From Candidatus Woesearchaeota archaeon (lineage in GTDB: Archaea; Nanobdellota; Nanobdellia; Woesearchaeales; CG1-02-33-12), in assembly GCA_017609385.1 (NCBI GenBank), contig JAFCEA010000014.1, forward strand, positions 1 to 11,223: 11,223 nucleotides of DNA. Direction: 5' to 3'. Below, piece by piece: positions 6,592-11,223 of the stretch. Under the pieces are notes generated by a model. It had not been told where the DNA came from. It made no database searches and saw only the letters and a list, made by a program, of their open reading frames with translations. The translations under genes were made by a program, and so were the position numbers. Each line of letters begins with the position of its first letter. Position 1 is the first letter of the stretch.

Positions 6592-6605
6592 AAATTGTTT
6601 TCTCT

Positions 6606-6616
6606 TGTTTATAAAC
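6606..6616 (-). promoter_or_regulatory. TATA box of the DUF655 gene
   Basis: Minus-strand GTTTATAAAC centred near 6611. It lies between the T-tract after rpoF and the DUF655 start, so DUF655 can be expressed separately from L21e-rpoF. Confidence 0.45.
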
Positions 6617-6648
6617 TTTTGTTTTTTAAATTAGTTATTGTTTTTGTC

Positions 6649-6664
6649 TAGAAAAATAAAAAAA
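6649..6664 (-). terminator. T-tract terminator after rpoF
   Basis: On the minus strand the rpoF stop is followed at once by CTTTTTTTATTTTTC, a typical archaeal U-tract terminator. It separates L21e-rpoF from DUF655. Confidence 0.5.
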
Positions 6665-6666
6665 GA

Positions 6667-7023
6667 TTATGTCTTTTTTTCAGCAAAATCTTTAACAACA
6701 TCAACAATTTTCTTTATATTATCATTGTTGACTGTTATTGTGTAGCCCTGTAGAATTATCTTTAGCTCATCAACTGTTTTTGGCAGTATGTCAACTATCT
6801 TTGTTATGTGAATATCCTTCAGTCTTGGAATATTAAGTTTTTCTAATTTTTTGATTAGTTCCGCTTCCTTGGCTTTGCTTAAGCTTGCAAACTGGTTTAG
6901 ATAGTCTTCTGTTTTGCCAACTCTGAAGTTTAGTTCTTTGTCACGCTTCTTTATCTTATCAATCTCCTGCTTAAGCTCAGTTATAGTGATTGGTTTCTCA
7001 GATACTATTTCTGGTTTTACCAT
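6667..7023 (-). CDS. rpoF: DNA-directed RNA polymerase subunit F (Rpo4)
   Basis: Archaeal homologue of eukaryotic Rpb4. It pairs with Rpo7 (RpoE) to form the stalk of RNA polymerase, which helps open DNA and hold the transcript. The length of 118 residues is normal. The N-terminal strand/helix region (KPITITELKQEIDKI) is followed by FASLSKAKEAELIKKLEKLNIPRL (45-68). The C-terminal HRDC-like bundle contains KIVDILPKTVDELKIILQGYT (75-95) and ends in IKKIVDVVKDF. It starts 2 nt after the L21e stop, so the two form one transcript. Identification rests on these motifs together with the L21e-RpoF-DUF655 order. Confidence 0.92.
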   Translation of the reverse strand: MVKPEIVSEKPITITELKQEIDKIKKRDKELNFRVGKTEDYLNQFASLSKAKEAELIKKLEKLNIPRLKDIHITKIVDILPKTVDELKIILQGYTITVNNDNIKKIVDVVKDFAEKKT

Positions 7024-7025
7024 TT

Positions 7026-7322
7026 TTATACCATAATCTTTTTAAGATGAACTGGATGGACGATTAGATTTTTTTCTTTTTTTCCATCCTTAATTAACAG
7101 CTTGTAGCATCTTCCAATTTTTTTCTTGATTATACCTGTCTTGCCATGGAATCTTGGAAAATACATTCCTTTCTGCACAGCTGGCTCTGCATTCAGGACT
7201 ACTTTATCTCCTTTTTCAAAGCTCTGAAAAAACTTCTTGACACTTATCTTGCCCTTTCTCCTTCTTGGCTTTGATAACTTATGCCTTGTTTTTCTCCTGA
7301 AGCCACCTGTTTTCTTGACCAT
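7026..7322 (-). CDS. rpl21e: 50S ribosomal protein L21e
   Basis: Large-subunit ribosomal protein of archaea and eukaryotes; 98 residues is the usual length. The very basic N-terminus (GGFRRKTRHKLSKPRRRKGK, 6-25) is followed by an SH3-like barrel with FEKGDKVVL (35-43), FPRFHGKTGII (55-65) and LIVHPVHLKKI (86-96), all family hallmarks. First gene of a minus-strand unit with rpoF. The TATA box lies about 33 nt upstream of the ATG, so the leader is under 10 nt. The 117-nt gap to the divergent gene at 7440 carries both promoters and nothing else that I can see. Confidence 0.95.
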   Translation of the reverse strand: MVKKTGGFRRKTRHKLSKPRRRKGKISVKKFFQSFEKGDKVVLNAEPAVQKGMYFPRFHGKTGIIKKKIGRCYKLLIKDGKKEKNLIVHPVHLKKIMV

Positions 7323-7350
7323 TTTAAACCATAAAAAGGAAATTCCACTA

Positions 7351-7359
7351 TTATAAAAA
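7351..7359 (-). promoter_or_regulatory. TATA box of the L21e-rpoF operon
   Basis: Minus-strand CTTTTTATAA centred near 7355 predicts a start near 7329, about 7 nt before the L21e ATG. Confidence 0.5.
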
Positions 7360-7406
7360 GCTTTTGATTTAATTTTTCTCAGTTAAAATAAGATGAATAT
7401 AGAAAG

Positions 7407-7415
7407 ATTTAAATA
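7407..7415 (+). promoter_or_regulatory. TATA box of the 7440 membrane-protein gene (leaderless)
   Basis: AGAAAGATTTAAATATT with the TATA core ATTTAAATA (7407-7415) lies 28 nt before the ATG at 7440. No SD is present, which points to a leaderless transcript. Confidence 0.6.
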
Positions 7416-7439
7416 TTCTATGACCAAGAATCATCTAAA

Positions 7440-8372
7440 ATGCTTTTAAACAAAAAAAGAGGTTTGTTATTGTTGTCTTCTCTTTTCCTAGCTTTATTAA
7501 TACCAATAGTTAGTGCACAGTGGGATGGAGTTTACAGGATGTTCAGCTTCTTCTTCGAAGGAGCAGAAGGAGAGGGATTAATCCTTTTTTTAAAAGCTGG
7601 TGTTTGGATTATATTATTTGCAATAATTTTTGGGGCATCAACAAAGATATTTTCTGAGAATAAGGGTGCTGCTACAATCTTTTCAATTGTTTTCTCATTA
7701 ATTGCCATAAGGTTTATACCTGATGAATATATTTACTATATTGGCTCTGCTTATGGTGTTTTAGGAATTGTATTGCTCGTGTTATTTATAATTGGTGCAA
7801 CATTGTATATACTTAATAAATATTTTCCAATAAAAGAACATAAGTTTTTTGGAGTTGTGTGGGCCCTGTTTTATTTCTTTATGGCATGGGTTTTTCACCA
7901 GCTGACAGACATAATCACAGGAATCTATCAGATAGATGAATTACTTCCAGTCATAGGCCCATGGGGCAAATGGGTATGCATTGTTTTGGGCATTATCTGT
8001 CTGTTTAGGGCCCTTTCTGGCAGAGGCAAGTATGCAAGAAAGATTGAAAAAAGACTGCCAGAGAAACTAAAAGAAAGAACAGGAAAAGATACTAAGGTAA
8101 TAGAGAGAAGAATAAGATCTCTATCAGATTTAAAACATAAATATGAAAATTGGGTAATGAACATTCAGATTGGCGGTAAAGATGACCATTCAAAGCATAT
8201 AAGAAGACGAAAACTAAAAGCTATGAAGATTATAATAGAACAAGTAAGAAGAATGGGGTGTGATCCTGGAAGAGAGTTTTTGCCTAAGAAAAGAGTGGGG
8301 GGAATAGGAAATTATAGCTGTAGATATCCAGAGGAGTATGAAGAAAGTTTAAAAAAACAAAATAAAATTTAA
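7440..8372 (+). CDS. Hypothetical polytopic membrane protein with basic C-terminal domain
   Basis: A 310-residue protein I do not recognise. Residues 1-26 form a textbook signal peptide (NKKRG, a Leu-rich core, then PIVSA/Q). Hydrophobic segments follow at about 47-66, 76-93, 102-125, 136-156 and 175-192, the last ending in RALSGRGKYARK. From about 193 to the end the protein is soluble and strongly basic (KIEKRLPEKLKERTGKDTK, then HIRRRKLKAMKIIIEQVRR), so this domain probably faces the cytoplasm. It ends in MGCDPGREFLPKKRVGG and NYSCRYPEEYEE, which have a conserved look and two cysteines. If the signal is cleaved after Ala26, five helices put N-out/C-in, consistent with the positive-inside rule. 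It probably shares a transcript with the 8407 gene 34 nt downstream, which has an SD but no clear promoter of its own. No transport or enzyme motif is visible. Confidence 0.85.
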   Translation: MLLNKKRGLLLLSSLFLALLIPIVSAQWDGVYRMFSFFFEGAEGEGLILFLKAGVWIILFAIIFGASTKIFSENKGAATIFSIVFSLIAIRFIPDEYIYYIGSAYGVLGIVLLVLFIIGATLYILNKYFPIKEHKFFGVVWALFYFFMAWVFHQLTDIITGIYQIDELLPVIGPWGKWVCIVLGIICLFRALSGRGKYARKIEKRLPEKLKERTGKDTKVIERRIRSLSDLKHKYENWVMNIQIGGKDDHSKHIRRRKLKAMKIIIEQVRRMGCDPGREFLPKKRVGGIGNYSCRYPEEYEESLKKQNKI

Positions 8373-8406
8373 TAAAGTAAAAATAATTAATTTGAGGTGA
8401 TAAAAC

Positions 8407-8772
8407 ATGAAAATAATGATTGTAATAATAGGAATATTAACAATACTTGCAGGAATTCTTCCATTTCTTGATGGATTTAAAATATTGCCTGCAGGCATTC
8501 CATCAAGCGGGCCAATCTATTCCGGAATAATAATATTGATTGGAATTATAGGGGTATTATATGGAATTAAGAGTCTTGGGTGGTTCAAGACATCACACAA
8601 ATTTATTGCTTCTTGCCTGGGAATCCTGATAATATTTGGGGGGATAATTCCTTTCCTGAGTAGCATGAAACTAATTCCAAGCTTAATACCAAGCTCTGGT
8701 CCATTATACTCTGGATTGATTATCCTGATAGGGCTTTTAGCAGTATTTTATGGTGCAAAAAGATATCTGTAG
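8407..8772 (+). CDS. Four-helix membrane protein made of an internal duplication
   Basis: A 121-residue hypothetical protein almost entirely hydrophobic, with four predicted helices arranged as two copies of a two-helix unit. Unit 1 (about 7-57) and unit 2 (about 70-120) align without gaps at an offset of 63 residues. Matching positions include G9/G72, G16/G79, P19F20/P82F83, IPSSGP (31-36 and 94-99), YSG (38-40 and 101-103), ILIG and YG (52-53 and 115-116). The linker GWFKTSHKF carries the only concentrated charge. An SD (GAGGTG, 8394-8399) 7 nt before the ATG supports the start. The stop is 2 nt from that of the convergent L35Ae gene. Function unknown; the inverted or parallel two-unit fold recalls small transporters and channels, but no motif supports that. 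Confidence 0.82.
   Translation: MKIMIVIIGILTILAGILPFLDGFKILPAGIPSSGPIYSGIIILIGIIGVLYGIKSLGWFKTSHKFIASCLGILIIFGGIIPFLSSMKLIPSLIPSSGPLYSGLIILIGLLAVFYGAKRYL
8425..8766 (+). repeat. Internal duplication inside the four-helix membrane protein
   Basis: Coding unit 1 (8425-8577) and unit 2 (8614-8766) are offset by 189 nt. Protein similarity is clear, but codons for the shared IPSSGP differ at several positions, so the duplication is old. Confidence 0.7.
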
Positions 8773-8774
8773 AA

Positions 8775-9032
8775 TTATTCAATTTTAACTTTCTGGCCAA
8801 TGCTTTGGCCAGGCATTCCTTTTTCAAAGAGAATTCTTAGTGCTCCTTTAGAGCCATGGGCAGATTTTACAATTCCTTTAATCTCTTTCTTTGCAGGGCT
8901 TGACCATATAACTTTTTTGCCTATTAAAGCATTGGCCTTTTCCTTTGAATCAACACCATCAACTAAGATTATCATTTGGTTATCATACTGGGTGTGCCTT
9001 CCTCCCCTAAAATTCATAATAACTCCTTCCAT
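8775..9032 (-). CDS. rpl35ae: 50S ribosomal protein L35Ae
   Basis: Large-subunit ribosomal protein shared by archaea and eukaryotes; 85 residues is the normal archaeal length. Family features run in order: GVIMNFRGGRHTQ (3-15), MIILVDGVDSKEKANALIGKKVIW (20-43), GIVKSAHGSKGALRILFEKGMPGQSIG (53-79), and a final KVKIE. The ATG at 9032 matches where relatives begin. The in-frame ATG at 9017, preceded by AAGGAG within the gene, would cut into the conserved N-terminus and is less likely. The promoter lies 32 nt upstream, giving a leader of only about 6 nt. It follows TldD on the same strand but has its own TATA box. Confidence 0.94.
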   Translation of the reverse strand: MEGVIMNFRGGRHTQYDNQMIILVDGVDSKEKANALIGKKVIWSSPAKKEIKGIVKSAHGSKGALRILFEKGMPGQSIGQKVKIE

Positions 9033-9058
9033 ATTATCACAAAATCAGGAAACCCAGA

Positions 9059-9069
9059 TTATTTAAAAA
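9059..9069 (-). promoter_or_regulatory. TATA box of the L35Ae gene
   Basis: Minus-strand TTTTTAAATAA centred near 9064, about 32 nt before the ATG at 9032. No SD precedes that ATG. Confidence 0.5.
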
Positions 9070-9077
9070 CCTTTTGG

Positions 9078-9108
9078 AATTCTACAGAATTTTAACTAAA
9101 TAAGTTAA
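9078..9108. repeat. Two abutting short inverted repeats after TldD
   Basis: AATTCT/AGAATT with a 2-nt centre (9078-9091) is followed directly by TTAACT/AGTTAA with a 5-nt centre (9092-9108). Both have perfect 6-bp arms; the second covers the TldD stop codon. They could form tandem hairpins at the TldD 3' end or lie as operator-like sites just upstream of the L35Ae TATA box. In such AT-rich DNA chance is possible. Confidence 0.35.
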
Positions 9109-10703
9109 TCATTTAATTTCTCAAGAAGCCTTTTTGTTTCTATCTTGGGCTCCTCAGCCTGTATTGTTACCTTAGGAATAAAGGCTGCAGGTGCTATCTG
9201 TTGCGCTGGAACCCATCCAGACTCTGCACCGCACATGCCTGTACATGTTTTATAACCATTACCTGTAACAACAATCTGTTTAAGAAGCTCGTAAGGGTGG
9301 GCAGCAACATAAAAACTCGTTATGCGCTCCCTCCTGCCATCTGGAAAGATTTTCCATGCTTTGTGGGGATATAGATGAAATTCACTTGTATCAACATCAA
9401 CCTCTCCAGCCCTGGCATCAATATATAAACCACACTTAATATTATTTTCAATACAATATTTTTTTAAGATTTCAACAAGCTCTTCATCAGGAACAGAATT
9501 AGAGCTTATTATCTCTAAGTTGCTAACCCTTGGTTCTGGTATTATAGAACCCATCTCATCACAAAGCCATTCCCCCCGTGAGTGCCCATTAGACAGCTTT
9601 CCGAAATAAACAGCAGAATCCCTGTCTAAAAGGTAATTTCTTAGAATGCCATTCTCAACAAGAACAACCCTCTGGCCTTCAATGCCTTCCTCATCAAACC
9701 TGTAGAAACCAGAAGCATCTTTTTTTTGTGGATTATCAATGACAGTGATAAACTCTGGCAATATTTTTTTATTCAATTGGTTTTTGAATGTTGTAGAAAA
9801 ACCTTTTTTAATATATCTGCCAGAAAGATTGTGGCCACCCAGGGCTTCATGGTAAATGATTCCAACAGACACACCATTAAAAACAACTGGATATTGGTTG
9901 CTAGTTGGTATTGAAGCATTCCTTAATTGTTCAATATCTCTGAGTATTTCATTTAAAATATCTTCAAGCCTCTGATTAATATTATCCCATCCCTTAATTG
10001 AATATATGCTTTGACCAAAAGGAATCTCAAAATTTTTGTTATGTCTGATATCTATAGCTAGTATAACTTTCTCCAAAAAAGAATGGTCTAATATCTTTCT
10101 TCCCTGGCTATCAACAAACCTGCGTGAGTTATGCTCGGAATATAAAATAGAGTTGCTTTCATCAACAAAATTTAGTTTTGACATTTCTTTAGTCCAATCC
10201 TTAAGAGTTAAAATAAGATTTTCAGGTACTGGTTTTGATTTTGGTTTTTTTTCAATATAAACAGCAACTGGATCATTTGATAAATGGGAAAATTTATTAC
10301 CCCTCTCTTGTTTTACAGATACAATCTTTTCTATATTTGAAATATATGAAACTAATGCAGATTTTAAGACAAAATCTATATTGTCATCAATAAGTTTCCT
10401 TAGGACCTCTGGATTTCTTGGTATATAATCACGTGAGTCCCAGCGAGAACCATAACCCTGTTTTTTGTCACCAATCATCACATTAATAGAATAACCAGTT
10501 TTAGGATCATTAAAATTTCCATTGTTATTAACAACAGCACCATTGAGAATATTAATTTTCTTAACATCAGCTTCCTTGTATGAGAGGGAGATAAAGTGCG
10601 GCTTTGCAATGATTTCCTTACTGATTATGTATAATTTTTGTTCGACATCCATCCATCTGTTAATAATACTTTCCATCACTGAAAGAATTTTGTCATCTGT
10701 CAT
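9105..10703 (-). CDS. TldD/PmbA-family zinc metalloprotease with altered zinc motif
   Basis: Cytosolic peptidase of the TldD/PmbA (U62) family; bacterial TldD/E degrades unfolded or leader peptides. Archaeal members have no settled substrate. The 532 residues include an N-terminal substrate-domain part and the C-terminal catalytic barrel. The zinc helix reads YHEALGGHNLSGRY (H285, E286, H291). Bacterial TldD has HEAVGH, so one glycine is inserted and the motif is HExxxxH; the DNA (GGT GGC) shows this is not a frameshift. The following FDEEGIEGQRVVLVENGILRNYLLDRDSA (about 342-370) is typical of the family, and C491 in GMCGAESGW sits where the family's cysteine ligand lies. An SD-like GGTGGT lies 3 nt before the ATG. 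No second family member (TldE partner) is visible, so it may act alone or with a partner elsewhere. Confidence 0.9.
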   Translation of the reverse strand: MTDDKILSVMESIINRWMDVEQKLYIISKEIIAKPHFISLSYKEADVKKINILNGAVVNNNGNFNDPKTGYSINVMIGDKKQGYGSRWDSRDYIPRNPEVLRKLIDDNIDFVLKSALVSYISNIEKIVSVKQERGNKFSHLSNDPVAVYIEKKPKSKPVPENLILTLKDWTKEMSKLNFVDESNSILYSEHNSRRFVDSQGRKILDHSFLEKVILAIDIRHNKNFEIPFGQSIYSIKGWDNINQRLEDILNEILRDIEQLRNASIPTSNQYPVVFNGVSVGIIYHEALGGHNLSGRYIKKGFSTTFKNQLNKKILPEFITVIDNPQKKDASGFYRFDEEGIEGQRVVLVENGILRNYLLDRDSAVYFGKLSNGHSRGEWLCDEMGSIIPEPRVSNLEIISSNSVPDEELVEILKKYCIENNIKCGLYIDARAGEVDVDTSEFHLYPHKAWKIFPDGRRERITSFYVAAHPYELLKQIVVTGNGYKTCTGMCGAESGWVPAQQIAPAAFIPKVTIQAEEPKIETKRLLEKLND

Positions 10704-10745
10704 TATACCACCAGTTTATAATATTTATTTACTTTTGAGGGGTAA

Positions 10746-10753
10746 TATATAAA
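10746..10753 (-). promoter_or_regulatory. TATA box of the TldD gene
   Basis: Minus-strand GATTTATATATTACC with TTTATATA at 10753-10746. A start near 10723 would leave a leader of about 20 nt carrying the SD GGTGGT (10712-10707). TldD is therefore probably separate from the membrane-protein gene upstream of it. Confidence 0.6.
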
Positions 10754-10761
10754 TCTTTCTT

Positions 10762-11223
10762 TTAAAGCATAAAATAAAGAATAACAGGAAGTAAAAGACA
10801 ACCCATTGCATGTGTTCTTGATATATTTACTGTTGGGGGGATTATGCCAACCCCAGTGCTTACTGCCAGTATTAATAATCCCAATGGGCCTGTAAGAATT
10901 AAAACAAGAACAAATATTAAAAATATAACAGAGAAAACCATTTTTCTGTAACTTACAACACTTACAATTTTTGAAAAAGCCTTAGCTAAGATTAATGCAA
11001 GAAAAACAGACAAAGATCCAGCAATCAAAACAGCAGAGAGAAATATTACAATATGGCTTATGGTTATTGCATCAACTAACTTCTGGATAACTATTATTGA
11101 GCCATTTCTTGCCTTATTCAGAACATAAAGTGTGACCATGGAAAGTATGAAATTAAATGTGTTTATTGAGCCCATTAAAATCATAAAGCCGTCTTGGCCA
11201 ATCTTTCTTGTTATCTGCATTGA
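10762..11223 (-). CDS. TctA-like (DUF112/COG1784) membrane protein, C-terminal part
   Basis: The frame is open through the window edge (codon TCA before the first visible Met), so only the last 153 residues are seen and the ATG at 11220 is internal. The visible part is very hydrophobic, with about four helices. It opens with RKIGQDGFMILMGSINTFNF and ends with GVGIIPPTVNISRTHAMGCLLLPVILYFML. The pattern G-I-I-P-P, then S-R-x-H-x-M-G-x-L-L-L-P, matches my memory of the C-terminus of archaeal TctA-like proteins, which are related to the large permease subunit of tripartite tricarboxylate transporters. Archaea generally lack the other two subunits, so the transported substrate is unknown. The stop lies 58 nt before the TldD ATG. 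Family call is moderate; membrane location is certain. Confidence 0.72.
   Translation of the reverse strand, partial: SMQITRKIGQDGFMILMGSINTFNFILSMVTLYVLNKARNGSIIVIQKLVDAITISHIVIFLSAVLIAGSLSVFLALILAKAFSKIVSVVSYRKMVFSVIFLIFVLVLILTGPLGLLILAVSTGVGIIPPTVNISRTHAMGCLLLPVILYFML

Noticed and set aside
4835..7416. GATTTAAATATT present twice as a dispersed repeat
   Set aside because: Both copies are TATA boxes at the same distance from a start codon, so promoter function explains them.
9003..9017. L35Ae start at the ATG 9017 with internal AAGGAG as SD
   Set aside because: It would remove the conserved Gly-Val N-terminal strand that relatives keep.
8800..9066. Plus-strand ORF opposite L35Ae
   Set aside because: L35Ae is unmistakable on the minus strand; this is an antisense shadow.
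1..11223. tRNA, rRNA, CRISPR array, insertion sequence, att site or replication origin
   Set aside because: I scanned both strands and the intergenic gaps (the largest are about 197 nt at 1279-1475 and 152 nt at 2544-2695) and saw only promoters and T-rich ends.

Overview
This window comes from an AT-rich archaeal chromosome (roughly one-third G+C by eye), most likely a small-genome DPANN-type lineage such as Woesearchaeota or Pacearchaeota. The archaeal assignment is firm: it encodes type II methionine aminopeptidase, FtsZ, ribosomal proteins S6e, L21e and L35Ae, initiation factor aIF2 gamma, RNA polymerase subunit Rpo4/RpoF and DUF655, with archaeal TATA/BRE promoters upstream. The DPANN placement is an inference from packing, composition and small orphan membrane proteins. 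UGA, UAA and UAG all behave as stops.

Layout. 1-867: 5'-truncated methionine aminopeptidase. 868-1278 (minus): a winged-helix-like protein that converges on it and lacks a normal start codon. 1279-1475: divergent promoter region. 1476-2543: ftsZ. 2696-4567: an rps6e-aIF2 gamma translation operon. 4577-5054: two tiny two-helix membrane proteins in divergent orientation. 5111-6025: an unknown all-helical protein. 6022-7322 (minus): L21e-rpoF, then DUF655 behind its own promoter. 7440-8772: two unknown membrane proteins, the second built from an internal duplication. 8775-9032 (minus): L35Ae. 9105-10703 (minus): a TldD/PmbA-family metalloprotease. 10762-11223 (minus): the C-terminal end of a TctA-like membrane protein.

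How the genes relate. Most recognised genes serve protein synthesis and maturation (ribosomal proteins, aIF2 gamma, Met removal), transcription (Rpo4) and cell division (FtsZ). The S6e/aIF2 gamma and L21e/RpoF/DUF655 neighbourhoods are conserved in many archaea. The rest are lineage-specific unknowns, mostly membrane proteins, with no visible shared pathway.

Expression style is clear in the sequence. Some genes have a TATA box 27-28 nt before the ATG and no Shine-Dalgarno (SD) site, so they are probably leaderless (4869, 5111, 7440). Others have a short leader with an SD (ftsZ, rps6e, 4577-4765, TldD). Four convergent gene pairs end within 0-9 nt of each other or overlap.

I found no RNA gene, CRISPR array, insertion sequence or prophage, and nothing I would call a new multi-gene system. 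The points most worth a second look are the missing canonical start of the 868-1278 gene, the one-residue insertion in the TldD zinc motif, and the unknown proteins.
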